DNA of 64,000 nt, from positions 1 to 64,000 of the forward strand of contig CANROC010000015.1 in the NCBI GenBank assembly GCA_947632175.1, written 5' to 3'. Below are positions 24,952-32,951 of the stretch, one piece after another. Made by a program: the position numbers and the translations under genes. The number at the start of each line of letters is the position of its first letter. Position 1 is the stretch's first letter. This DNA is from an uncultured Oscillospiraceae bacterium (GTDB taxonomy: Bacteria; Bacillota; Clostridia; Oscillospirales; Oscillospiraceae). The notes beneath the pieces were generated by a model. That model had not been told where the DNA came from. It did not search any database and saw nothing but the letters and a program-made list of their open reading frames with translations.

Positions 24952-25734
24952 AAAAAAATCTTTAGATTTAAGATTTCAGATTGGTACGATATCCACAGCG
25001 GCTTCACGTTCTCCCTCACTCACCCATACACCGCCCTCATAGGCCCAAATGGAGCAGGGAAAACCACTCTTCTGAATCAGATTGAGGAAATTGCCCATCG
25101 CCGAAAGATTACGGTCTTGCGTTATAGCGACATGGCCGATGGACGAAACAACGCGCTTGACAGTCTCCTCTATCAAGGCAAGATGAAGACGCTTGCACTT
25201 CTCACCATGAGTTCAGAAGGTGAGCGTATGCGTATGAACTTTTTTAAGAAGATGGACTCTTTTAAAAAGAAACTCTCTAAGGACTCCCCTACTCTGCTTC
25301 TTATAGATTCCTTGGATTCAGGATCATCTATTGACGCGCAGAGATTTATAAGGGAAGAGCTGGAGAAGTTGACAGAGGAATACGCCGTCTATGTTATCGT
25401 AGCAGCCAACTCCTATGAGTTCGTTAAACATGCTGACTGTATAGATGTACGATCCGGGAAACATCACGTCTTTTCTTCCTACGAAAAATACGCACAATTC
25501 ATATGTGAGTATTTCTCAGTACATCCATTTAGGATGACTGAGAATAAGGCGGAGACAACAGAAGGCGATGTCTGCACAGACAGAGCCGAAACAATCGTAA
25601 AGGAAAAGGACAATACTCCAATCAGTTCTGTCGGGCAGAAAGGTTTTGGAAATTTGCAAAAACTCGATTTCTCAAATGCATCTGAATCTTCTCAGATCCA
25701 ATACGATCTTCCCGACGAATGGATCAATATCTGA
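24952..25734 (+). CDS. P-loop ATPase, start disrupted by an A8 tract
   Basis: About 260 codons with Walker A GPNGAGKT at 25042-25065, where the preceding residues resemble an ABC-type ATPase core. LLLIDSLDS about 90 residues later resembles Walker B. No ATG opens this frame. A GTG at 24948 with a good AAAGGA site is followed by eight A residues and reaches TAG after four codons; with seven A residues it would join this frame exactly. So either slippage, phase variation or a sequence error sits at the start. Otherwise translation begins at an internal TTG (25117), losing Walker A. No partner permease is present. Confidence 0.65.
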   Translation, partial: KKIFRFKISDWYDIHSGFTFSLTHPYTALIGPNGAGKTTLLNQIEEIAHRRKITVLRYSDMADGRNNALDSLLYQGKMKTLALLTMSSEGERMRMNFFKKMDSFKKKLSKDSPTLLLIDSLDSGSSIDAQRFIREELEKLTEEYAVYVIVAANSYEFVKHADCIDVRSGKHHVFSSYEKYAQFICEYFSVHPFRMTENKAETTEGDVCTDRAETIVKEKDNTPISSVGQKGFGNLQKLDFSNASESSQIQYDLPDEWINI

Positions 25735-25740
25735 CATCCT

Positions 25741-25767
25741 CCCACGGTAGAAATACCGTGGGATTTT
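25741..25767 (+). terminator. Intrinsic terminator
   Basis: Perfect 9-bp stem CCCACGGTA/TACCGTGGG with GAAA loop followed by ATTTTTG, directly after the ATPase stop. Confidence 0.9.
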
Positions 25768-25778
25768 TGATGTCTCAC

Positions 25779-25817
25779 TATTTTTATATTTTTTAGCTTA
25801 TTTGCGTACATAAAAGT
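25779..25817 (+). promoter_or_regulatory. Element promoter motif, copy 7 (rightward)
   Basis: Plus strand TTTATATTTTTT, then TTTGCGTACATAAAAG about 8-13 bp on. It is the same motif as copies 1-6 but reversed, matching the reversed gene direction here. It lies just after a terminator and about 100 bp before the next gene. Confidence 0.7.
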
Positions 25818-25913
25818 AATCAGAAAAAATGGACATACATTTATTGGATATATATTACACGGAAAAGAAAATATTGGTTTTCTGTTTCAAAAGTCTGGAT
25901 GAAAGGAACAACA

Positions 25914-26456
25914 ATGAAAACAATCAAACTGTTTCATATCTGTTATACCGATATGGGCACAAAAACGATTTTAATGCCATCAGTCCCTGAATCCACAGCA
26001 GAAGGAGAAGACGAAGAAACTCCTCGAATTCCAACGTGCCTAAATATTTTGTCTTGTTTAACCAGCATGGAGATAAGTTTTAACTACGCTACATATGCGC
26101 ATAAAACGATCCCGTTATGGATTTATTCAGCCGACGTACCCATAGATATAGTATACCAACCTACGGTAAATGAGGTTCCAGATGTCTGGAAGACTGGAGA
26201 GCTTTGGGTAATAGAACCTATAGAATGGCAGTTGGAAAGTAAGGCTTATTTTCGTTGGCAATCCGACTTTATCGTTGAAGATAACTCTTCGCATAAGGCG
26301 GTATACAGTACGTACTCTTTCACCTATGATGGAGAAAAAGAGGTTGATGCAAAAATCGGTCGTCCCATAGTCTACGGAGAAGCAAATAAAGCTTTCAACT
26401 TTATAGAAGTTAATCCAAGGGCATTAGTTCACACAATATATATTGAAAAACAATAA
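25914..26456 (+). CDS. Hypothetical phage protein
   Basis: A 180-residue protein, ATG 25914 behind AAAGGAAC. No recognised family; acidic with several aromatic clusters. First gene of the final rightward transcription unit of the element. Confidence 0.75.
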   Translation: MKTIKLFHICYTDMGTKTILMPSVPESTAEGEDEETPRIPTCLNILSCLTSMEISFNYATYAHKTIPLWIYSADVPIDIVYQPTVNEVPDVWKTGELWVIEPIEWQLESKAYFRWQSDFIVEDNSSHKAVYSTYSFTYDGEKEVDAKIGRPIVYGEANKAFNFIEVNPRALVHTIYIEKQ

Positions 26457-26473
26457 TAAAAAGGTGGTATATC

Positions 26474-26671
26474 ATGACAAGGGAAAAATATAAAAAAGTA
26501 ATGAAACATTGGAAAGTAACGGCGGAGATCAACATGGATGCCTCTGATTATAGGTCCGTAATTGTTTCTGCCAACACAGAAAGATCTGCTATGAAAATGG
26601 CAGAAAAATCTTTTAGGAACAATGGTGCGTTTCACATTGCGCACATGAGCACCAAAGAAATCAAGGAGTGA
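26474..26671 (+). CDS. Small basic hypothetical protein
   Basis: A 65-residue protein with a beta-alpha arrangement (WKVTAEINMDASDYRSVIVSANTERSA...), possibly a small RNA-binding-like fold; no family assigned. AAAGGTGG before the ATG. Confidence 0.7.
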   Translation: MTREKYKKVMKHWKVTAEINMDASDYRSVIVSANTERSAMKMAEKSFRNNGAFHIAHMSTKEIKE

Positions 26672-26678
26672 AAATAAC

Positions 26679-26999
26679 ATGAGAAGCGAATACTGCATTG
26701 TCGAGTTTAATAACGGCAATCTGGACATCAAGTATGACGATGAGACTATCACCAGCGCCCTCCTCGACAGATGGGGAGTACTGGCGGATATACTCTGGAA
26801 CCTCGACTGCGAGTTTGTGGGCGAACCCCAGAGCTTTGGCAACTTCGATGTTGCCATTATGATCTACAACTCCCACCTCGACCGCATCTACACCTTCTCC
26901 GGAAGTGACATGGAGGACCTCTTAAAAGGCAAATCCGTCCGGCTGCTCGCTGTGGTTCCGGATGAGGAAGCTCGGCAGTATATTGCCGAACACGAGTGA
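26679..26999 (+). CDS. Hypothetical phage protein
   Basis: A 106-residue acidic protein with no recognised domain. It lies 7 bases after the previous gene and 9 before the next, so it is part of the operon leading to thyA. Confidence 0.7.
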   Translation: MRSEYCIVEFNNGNLDIKYDDETITSALLDRWGVLADILWNLDCEFVGEPQSFGNFDVAIMIYNSHLDRIYTFSGSDMEDLLKGKSVRLLAVVPDEEARQYIAEHE

Positions 27000-27008
27000 G
27001 GTGCCACC

Positions 27009-27260
27009 ATGTTCGAAAACATCATCAAGTCCGGCCCGGACTTCGTTGCCAGACTTCTGGCTCGTATGCAGGCTGACTGCAAGTACTACCTGGGTTATGG
27101 AATGCGGAATCCCAAGTGGCTTTGGTCTCTCGAAGAAACCCCTCATATCTCCCTCATGCGTCAACTCTTTCAGTATCTGAAGAATACTGGAGAGACGCCA
27201 GAGTGGATTTCTGAGGATGAAATAAACGGCTATGCCATAGCAATATGCGCAACCGTGTAA
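27009..27260 (+). CDS. Small hypothetical protein
   Basis: An 83-residue protein rich in Trp and Tyr; GAGTGAGGTG precedes the ATG. No family recognised. Directly upstream of thyA. Confidence 0.7.
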   Translation: MFENIIKSGPDFVARLLARMQADCKYYLGYGMRNPKWLWSLEETPHISLMRQLFQYLKNTGETPEWISEDEINGYAIAICATV

Positions 27261-27281
27261 AAAAAGAAAGGATAATAAAAC

Positions 27282-28112
27282 ATGAGTTTAGCAGACAAAG
27301 TATTTATCGACACTTGTAAGGACATCCTTGCCAACGGCACATGGGACACGGACCGTGAGGTACGTCCCCGGTGGAGTGACGGTACGCCGGCGCACACCAT
27401 CAAGAAGTTCGGCGTTATCAACCGGTACGATCTCCGCAAGGAGTTCCCTATCATGACTCTTCGCAGAACTTATCTGAAATCCGCTCTGGATGAGGTGCTG
27501 TGGATCTACCAGAAGAAGTCCAATAACGTCCATGATCTCCATTCCCACGTCTGGGACCAGTGGGCCGACGAAAACGGCTCTATTGGGAAGGCGTATGGGT
27601 ACCAGATGGGAGTCAAGCATCCGACCCCCTACGGACTCATGGATCAGGTCGACCTGGTTCTCTACCAGATCAAGCACGACCCTGCGAGCCGTCGTATTAT
27701 GACGACCTCATACATCCCCGCAGATCTGACGGAGATGCACCTCTCCCCTTGCGCTTACTCTATGACGTATAACGTCACAGGGAATACACTCAACGCCATC
27801 CTTAATCAGCGCAGCCAGGACATGCTCACCGCTTCCAACTGGAACGTTGTGCAGTACGCGATGCTGCTTATGATGATAGCGCAGGTGTCAGGGCTTGAGG
27901 CGGGAGAGCTGGTACACGTCATCGCCGACTGCCATATCTACGACAGGCATGTTCCTATCGTGGAGAAGCTTATCTCCCAGGAGCCTCACGAAGCACCCAT
28001 TGTCTCTATAGACAAGACAGTCGACGACTTCTACAAGTTCACGACCAAGAGCTTCGCAATCTCTGGGTATGACCCACTGTCCTTTGATGAGAAAATTGAA
28101 GTGGCGGTGTGA
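27282..28112 (+). CDS. thyA: Thymidylate synthase (phage type)
   Basis: A 276-residue ThyA-family enzyme that methylates dUMP to dTMP with methylene-tetrahydrofolate. Visible are the phosphate-binding Arg in the RPRWSDGTPAHT region, the nucleophile Cys157 in SPCAY, RSQD at 177-180, Asn187 for the uracil ring, and the DCHIYDRH segment near 216-223. The residue after the nucleophile is Ala where cellular enzymes usually have His, and the GLPFN loop is replaced by TASNWN, so this is a divergent phage branch. It supplies dTMP for phage replication. A nucleoside-processing gene follows after 9 bases. Confidence 0.95.
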   Translation: MSLADKVFIDTCKDILANGTWDTDREVRPRWSDGTPAHTIKKFGVINRYDLRKEFPIMTLRRTYLKSALDEVLWIYQKKSNNVHDLHSHVWDQWADENGSIGKAYGYQMGVKHPTPYGLMDQVDLVLYQIKHDPASRRIMTTSYIPADLTEMHLSPCAYSMTYNVTGNTLNAILNQRSQDMLTASNWNVVQYAMLLMMIAQVSGLEAGELVHVIADCHIYDRHVPIVEKLISQEPHEAPIVSIDKTVDDFYKFTTKSFAISGYDPLSFDEKIEVAV

Positions 28113-28121
28113 GGGAAAAAC

Positions 28122-28460
28122 ATGATCGGCAAATACCCAGTGGTGACCATCTGCGGCAGCACACGGTTCAAGGATGAATTTATCCAGGCCCAGGAACAAC
28201 TGACGCTGGAGGGAAACATCGTTATTTCCGTCGGTCTCTTCGGTCACGCAGACGGAAAGTACGACACGGTTATCACTCCAGAGGTCAAAGAAATGTTGGA
28301 TGACATGTATAAACGCAAAATCGACATGGCAGACAGTATATATGTCATCAATAAAAATGGGTATATTGGATCGAATACGCGTTCTGAAATCGAGTATGCT
28401 CGAAAAACAGGGAAAACGATCCAGTATATGTACCCAAATGAAGTTGATGAGAGAATATAA
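28122..28460 (+). CDS. Nucleoside 2-deoxyribosyltransferase-like protein
   Basis: A 112-residue protein with the family start VTICGSTRFKDEF and the C-terminal motif GYIGSNTRSEIEYARKTGK, which in the family carries the catalytic Glu. Related enzymes exchange or hydrolyse deoxyribonucleoside bases; many phage members are untested. Position behind thyA supports a role in nucleotide supply. Confidence 0.8.
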   Translation: MIGKYPVVTICGSTRFKDEFIQAQEQLTLEGNIVISVGLFGHADGKYDTVITPEVKEMLDDMYKRKIDMADSIYVINKNGYIGSNTRSEIEYARKTGKTIQYMYPNEVDERI

Positions 28461-28463
28461 ACT

Positions 28464-28492
28464 AAACCGGCTCCCGAAGGGGGCCGGTTTTC
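28464..28492 (+). terminator. Strong intrinsic terminator at the right end of the element
   Basis: Twelve-base-pair stem AAACCGGCTCCC/GGGGGCCGGTTT (one wobble) with GAAG loop, ending in TTTTCT. It closes the thyA operon, the last transcription unit before the junction. Confidence 0.92.
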
Positions 28493-28672
28493 TATAAGAA
28501 GTATAGACAAAAAATAAAAGCCGCAAAACGCAGCCTTCTTCATATATTTTATTCACACAAGTTTAAATAGCAGAATGCAACAGGGAATACTCAGAAAAGA
28601 TAATCAACGAGAACAATTGGAATGGTTTGTTCTATCGTTTTTTTACGAAGTTGCCTTTACCCAGTGGGAGCA
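28493..28672. other. Right junction of the element (putative attachment site)
   Basis: AT-rich non-coding DNA up to about 28,660, then an abrupt change to GC-rich host DNA. The switch falls inside the cotJC reading frame close to GCAGAGCAGAAGGC, where the usual family sequence would read ...EDMAAEQKAR. I infer the attachment core lies within 28,660-28,690; its exact limits need the left junction. Confidence 0.6.
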
Positions 28673-28864
28673 GAGCAGAAGGCACGCACCACCTACGACA
28701 ACATCCTGCGTCTCTCCGACGACCCGGACGTAAACAACGTCATCAAGTTCCTCCGCGAGCGCGAGGTGGTCCACTTCCAGCGCTTCGGCGAGGCCCTTGG
28801 CAAGACGCTGGAGATGCTGGACCAGAAGAACGTCTACTACATGAACCCCTCTTTCGATAAATAA
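28670..28864 (+). pseudogene. cotJC: 3' end of cotJC (spore coat manganese catalase), split by the element
   Basis: The final 64 codons of CotJC, a ferritin-like manganese-catalase-type spore coat protein: AEQKARTTYDNILRLSDD, then FLREREVVHFQRFGEAL and the end PSFDK. The normal protein has about 190 residues, so roughly two thirds is missing at the 5' end. The upstream codons in the same frame are element DNA. The fragment keeps intact codons and its own terminator, as expected if the gene is rebuilt by excision. Otherwise it is a plain disruption. Confidence 0.85.
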
Positions 28865-28876
28865 CCCCCAAAAATC

Positions 28877-28919
28877 AACCTCCCCGGCGCGTCAGGACGA
28901 CCGCCGGGGAGGTTTTTTG
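28877..28919 (+). terminator. cotJC terminator
   Basis: GC-rich stem AACCTCCCCGGCG/CGCCGGGGAGGTT followed by TTTT, 13 bases past the cotJC stop. Confidence 0.92.
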
Positions 28920-28994
28920 TGACTTCTTATTCTCTTTTGTGTTCTCAGCGTATCAGGCCCTGCCTTGTGTGAATGATCGCTGGCAGGCGAAAAT

Positions 28995-29486
28995 TTAACA
29001 AAGCTTTTTTAGGAAAGAAGATAATTCACCGCGATAGAGGAAACTGTGTCCGTTTGGATTTTCTCCCACTATCCGCATTCCAAGTTTTTGAGCGATTCGC
29101 TGTGAATTGGAGTTATGCTTATTGATATATGCCTCTGCATACTCAATATGATTCGGGAGAATGCTGCCGACATATTTCAGGAAGTGATAAAAAAGAACTG
29201 TCCGCTGATACTCCGGCGCGATTTCGATTTCTTCAATCAGTACAATGTTTTCGTGAATGCTATACTGAAAGTATCCCGCTAAAGCTTCGCCGACATACAT
29301 CAAAAGGATCTGCTTCTCCTTTATTTGCTCCGACGTCATATAGGACAGCCATATTTTCATGTCTTCCTCGCGGCTGTTACCCGTCGGCGCTATTTTACCC
29401 ATATTCGTAGATAGAATGTGGAACATTTGCGGCAAAAGAACTTCTGATTTCATGGGGTCAAAATCGCAAAATGAAACTTGAGCCAT
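28995..29486 (-). CDS. GNAT family N-acetyltransferase
   Basis: A 163-residue acetyltransferase: IEIAPEYQRTVLFYHFLKYV is the acetyl-CoA-binding region and the C-terminus has YINKHNSNSQRIAQKLGMRIVGENPNG, typical of GNATs. I chose ATG 29486, which has GGGAGGAGG immediately upstream, over an upstream in-frame ATG. Substrate unknown. First host gene beyond cotJC, opposite strand. Confidence 0.8.
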   Translation of the reverse strand: MAQVSFCDFDPMKSEVLLPQMFHILSTNMGKIAPTGNSREEDMKIWLSYMTSEQIKEKQILLMYVGEALAGYFQYSIHENIVLIEEIEIAPEYQRTVLFYHFLKYVGSILPNHIEYAEAYINKHNSNSQRIAQKLGMRIVGENPNGHSFLYRGELSSFLKKLC

Positions 29487-29543
29487 AGCCTCCTCCCAAA
29501 GCCCTGATCCATCTACGTCTTCCATTGTCCGCGCCGGGACGGG

Positions 29544-30926
29544 TCATTTGCTCTTGATATACGCGTCGATGCTCCTGGCGGCGGTCTTGCCGGCGCCCAT
29601 GGCGAGGATGACGGTGGCCGCGCCGGTGGCGGCGTCGCCGCCGCAGAAGACGCCCTCGCGGGAGGTGGCGCCGGTCTCGTCCGTGGTGATACAGCCGCGG
29701 CGGTTGGCCTCGAGGCCGGGGGTAGTGGCGCGGATGAGGGGGTTGGGGCTGGTGCCGATGGCCACGATGACCGTGTCCACCTCCATTTCAAACTCGCTCC
29801 CCTCGATGGGCACCGGACGGCGGCGGCCGGAGGCGTCGGGCTCGCCCAGCTCCATGCGGATGACCCTCATGCCCCGGACTCTCCCCTGCTCGTCGCCCAA
29901 GATCTCCGTGGGGTTGCAGAGAAGGTCAAACGCGATGCCCTCCTCCTTGGCGTGGTGGACCTCCTCGGCCCGGGCGGGCAGCTCAGCCTCACTGCGGCGG
30001 TATACGATGTGGACGTCCGCGCCAAGGCGCTTGGCGCACCGGGCGGCGTCCATAGCCACGTTGCCGCCGCCAAGGACGGCGACACGGCGGCTCACAAAGA
30101 TGGGCGTGGGGCTGTCGGGCTTGTAGGCTTTCATAAGGTTGATGCGCGTCAGGTACTCATTGGCGGAGAAGACGCCGACCAGGCTCTCCCCGGGGATTTT
30201 CATGAACTGGGGAAGTCCCGCGCCGGAGCCGATGAAGACGGCCTCGTATCCCTCCCCGAAAAGCTCATCGACGCTCAGCGTCTTGCCGATGACGGTATTG
30301 AGCTCAAGCTCCACGCCCAGGGCCCGGAGCTTGCCCACCTCCTTCTCCACGATGGACTTGGGCAGACGAAATTCCGGGATGCCGTAGCTCAGCACGCCGC
30401 CGGCCACGTGGAACGCCTCGAAAACCGTGACGGCGTAGCCCATGCGGGCCAGCTCCCCGGCGCAGGTGAGGCCGGCGGGGCCGGAGCCCACCACGGCGAC
30501 CTTGTGGCCGTTGGCGGGGGCCTTATCCGTATTGGCGACATTGTTCTCCAGCGCCCAGTCGGCGACAAAGCGCTCCAGGCGCCCGATGCCCACGCTCTCG
30601 CCCTTGATGCCCCGGACACAGCGCCCCTCGCACTGGCTCTCCTGGGGGCAGACGCGTCCGCAGACGGCGGGCAGGGCGTTGGCACGGGAGAGGGCCTTGT
30701 ACGCGCCCTCCAGGTCGCCCTCCTGGATGTGTCCGATAAATTCCGGGATGGGCACATTCACCGGGCACCCCTCCACGCACCGGGGATTCTTGCACCGCAG
30801 GCACCGGTGAGATTCCTTTTCCGCAAGCTCGGGGGTATAGCCCTGGGCCACCTCCAGGAAGTTGCGATTGCGCACCTCCGGGGCCTGCTCGGGCATTTTC
30901 GTCTTCTCCAGGGTCATATCAGGCAT
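29544..30926 (-). CDS. nfnB: NfnB-type NADPH oxidoreductase subunit (GltD-like)
   Basis: A 460-residue flavoprotein. The N-terminus has two 4Fe-4S-type Cys clusters (CLRCKNPRCVEGCP; CGRVCPQESQCEGRC), then an FAD site GSGPAGLTCAGEL and an NADPH site LGGGNVAMDAARCAKRLG. With the adjacent NfnA it forms a ferredoxin-dependent transhydrogenase that couples NADH, ferredoxin and NADPH in anaerobes; the pair is often annotated as glutamate synthase small chain or sulfide dehydrogenase. The start ATG 30926 overlaps the end of nfnA by eight bases. Confidence 0.9.
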   Translation of the reverse strand: MPDMTLEKTKMPEQAPEVRNRNFLEVAQGYTPELAEKESHRCLRCKNPRCVEGCPVNVPIPEFIGHIQEGDLEGAYKALSRANALPAVCGRVCPQESQCEGRCVRGIKGESVGIGRLERFVADWALENNVANTDKAPANGHKVAVVGSGPAGLTCAGELARMGYAVTVFEAFHVAGGVLSYGIPEFRLPKSIVEKEVGKLRALGVELELNTVIGKTLSVDELFGEGYEAVFIGSGAGLPQFMKIPGESLVGVFSANEYLTRINLMKAYKPDSPTPIFVSRRVAVLGGGNVAMDAARCAKRLGADVHIVYRRSEAELPARAEEVHHAKEEGIAFDLLCNPTEILGDEQGRVRGMRVIRMELGEPDASGRRRPVPIEGSEFEMEVDTVIVAIGTSPNPLIRATTPGLEANRRGCITTDETGATSREGVFCGGDAATGAATVILAMGAGKTAARSIDAYIKSK

Positions 30927-31767
30927 TGCCCATCCCCTCCAATCTGCAAGCATGGCCGGCTCTCCGGCGCTGTTCAAATTCCTTATACGTGGCGGCGCGG
31001 GCGATGGTCTCGTCAAAGTCGATGAGGTGCCCGTCGAAGTCCGGCCCGTCCACGCAGGCGAACTTCACCTCGCCCCCTACGGTCACCCGGCAGCAGCCGC
31101 ACATGCCGGTGCCGTCAATCATGATGGGGTTCATGCTGACGGTGGTGGGGATGTCATACTTTTTCGTGACCCGGCAGACGAATTTCATCATCACCAGCGG
31201 CCCGATGGCGTAGACCCGGTCGTACCGCTCCCCTGCCGTCAAAAGCTCCTCCAGCTTGCCGGTGGTGAAGCCGTGATAGCCGTAGGACCCGTCGTCAGTG
31301 CAGATGAAGAGGTTATCGCAGGCCACCCGCATCTCGTCTTCCAGAATCACGATGTCGCGTGTCCGGAACCCGCCGATGAGGTCTACCTTCGCCCCCGCGT
31401 CGTGGAGGGCCTTGGCCACGGGAAGCGCGATGGCGCACCCCAGTCCCCCGCCCACCACGGCGGCGCGCTTCACGCCCTCAATAGGCGTGGGCTCGCCCAG
31501 CGGGCCCACGAAGTCCGTCAGGCACTGCCCTTGCGAAAGCTCGTCCAGCGTCATGGTGGAGTCCCCCACCTTCTGGTAGACCACGGTGACGAGTTCCCCG
31601 TCCGTGGAGCTGACGGTCAGGGGGATGCGCTCCCCGTCGGCGCAGGCGCGCAAAATGATGAACTGTCCCGCCCGGGCCTTTTTGGCCACAAGCGGCGCGT
31701 AGACCGAGATGCTGGAAATATCGGGCGTCAACACCTTTTTCCGAACGATCTCATATTTTTCCGGCAT
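30919..31767 (-). CDS. nfnA: NfnA-type ferredoxin-NAD(P) reductase subunit
   Basis: A 282-residue protein of the dihydroorotate dehydrogenase electron-transfer type: N-terminal flavin domain, a GGGLGCAIALPVAKAL nucleotide-binding motif, and a C-terminal 2Fe-2S-type Cys cluster (GTGMCGCCRVTVGGEVKFAC). It partners NfnB, encoded by the next, overlapping gene. ATG 31767 follows GGAGAGGTG. Confidence 0.9.
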   Translation of the reverse strand: MPEKYEIVRKKVLTPDISSISVYAPLVAKKARAGQFIILRACADGERIPLTVSSTDGELVTVVYQKVGDSTMTLDELSQGQCLTDFVGPLGEPTPIEGVKRAAVVGGGLGCAIALPVAKALHDAGAKVDLIGGFRTRDIVILEDEMRVACDNLFICTDDGSYGYHGFTTGKLEELLTAGERYDRVYAIGPLVMMKFVCRVTKKYDIPTTVSMNPIMIDGTGMCGCCRVTVGGEVKFACVDGPDFDGHLIDFDETIARAATYKEFEQRRRAGHACRLEGMGNA

Positions 31768-31827
31768 GAAAATCACCTCTCCTAATAGATTATGCGATTT
31801 TTTGCGTATAAACCTTCATCAGGGCGC

Positions 31828-32598
31828 TTAAAGAAAACGTTTGTTCCACACCGCGTACTTTCCGTCTTCATCGATGATCCCGACCACCATATCGCCCACG
31901 TCCTGCCCGACCTCTATTCTCACCGCCACCTCCAGGACAGGCTTGCCAAGCTCGTTCTCCCCGGCGTAGACCATCCCGCAAAGCTCCAGGAGACTCCCGT
32001 CGCGGACCCATTGGACCGTCACCTCAGGCCTCCAGGAGCGGTAGTCCGCCGGGATTTCCTCCTCGCTTATGTCCCGCAGGTCCATGTCGTCATGCCGGTA
32101 AGCCGGTTCCCCGTAGGCCTCCGTAAAAGTATCCACGAGGCCGTAAAAATAGTCCATGGCCTCATCATACCGCATGACATCGGCCTGGTTTTGATGGAAA
32201 TACATATGGTGCCTGCCCAGGATATCGATGCTCGCGACCATGCTCACGGAGCAAACCAGGTCGTCGTTGGCATACCCGTATCCGAAGTTGAAGGTGGAGC
32301 CGAGGACCTTGGCAAAATTCCCGCCATACTCTCTCGTCCCCGACTGCCTCGTAAATTCATCCTCGCCGATTCCGAAGGGGGCGGAGGGAAAATAGAATCT
32401 CCCGTCCGCGTCAAGGAAAGACTCCGGCCCTTGAATGTCCCGCTCCACCTTGGAGGACCGGGAGACCGGAAAGCTTATGCCCCTGGTGAGGATGACAAGG
32501 ACAAGCGCCAACACAGCGGCGAGCAGCGCCAGGAAGATCCAGCGCAGGATGCCTTTGAAGATCCTCTGCGCCTTAGGCGTAAACCACATAAGAACCAT
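31828..32598 (-). CDS. Hypothetical membrane-anchored protein
   Basis: A 256-residue protein with one membrane segment at about residues 15-40 and a large extracytoplasmic part. No domain recognised. It is read in the same direction as rpsU and lies beyond a terminator-like hairpin. Confidence 0.75.
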   Translation of the reverse strand: MVLMWFTPKAQRIFKGILRWIFLALLAAVLALVLVILTRGISFPVSRSSKVERDIQGPESFLDADGRFYFPSAPFGIGEDEFTRQSGTREYGGNFAKVLGSTFNFGYGYANDDLVCSVSMVASIDILGRHHMYFHQNQADVMRYDEAMDYFYGLVDTFTEAYGEPAYRHDDMDLRDISEEEIPADYRSWRPEVTVQWVRDGSLLELCGMVYAGENELGKPVLEVAVRIEVGQDVGDMVVGIIDEDGKYAVWNKRFL

Positions 32599-32611
32599 CC
32601 CTTAAAATTCA

Positions 32612-32636
32612 ATCCGGCTTTTTTGCAAAGCCGGAT
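32612..32636 (-). terminator. rpsU terminator
   Basis: Stem ATCCGGCTTT/AAAGCCGGAT just downstream of rpsU, with T-rich DNA on both sides, so it could work in either direction. Confidence 0.75.
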
Positions 32637-32644
32637 CGAAGTTT

Positions 32645-32830
32645 TTAATAATAGCGCTTATTCTTGTTCTTCCTGGCCGCCTCGGACTTCTTGCGGCGTC
32701 TGACGGAAGGACTCTGGTAGTACTCCTTTTTCCGGAGGTCGGCGAGGACGCCCGCCTTGGCGCAGTTGCGCTTGAATCTCTTCAGCGCGCTGTCCAGAGA
32801 CTCGTTTTCCTTCACATGGACTTCTGACAT
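32645..32830 (-). CDS. rpsU: 30S ribosomal protein S21
   Basis: A 61-residue, highly basic protein with the S21 signature [20 protein letters not shown] and a C-terminal run of Arg and Lys. Usual length for Firmicutes S21. GGAGGG precedes the start. Confidence 0.97.
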   Translation of the reverse strand: MSEVHVKENESLDSALKRFKRNCAKAGVLADLRKKEYYQSPSVRRRKKSEAARKNKNKRYY

Positions 32831-32951
32831 CTATTTCCCCTCCCTCCGACATACGCGAACGCGTTTTGCTTTTATTCTTGGCTGGAAATCAATTCAGCAT
32901 TGATTATTATACTGACTTTGGCGGCGGTTGTCAATAAGAATTTACACTTTT

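Noticed and set aside
31795..31820. TTTGCGTATAAA on the plus strand in host DNA, matching the element promoter core
   Set aside because: No A/T box at the right distance beyond a weak match, no plus-strand gene downstream and both neighbours are on the minus strand; treated as chance.
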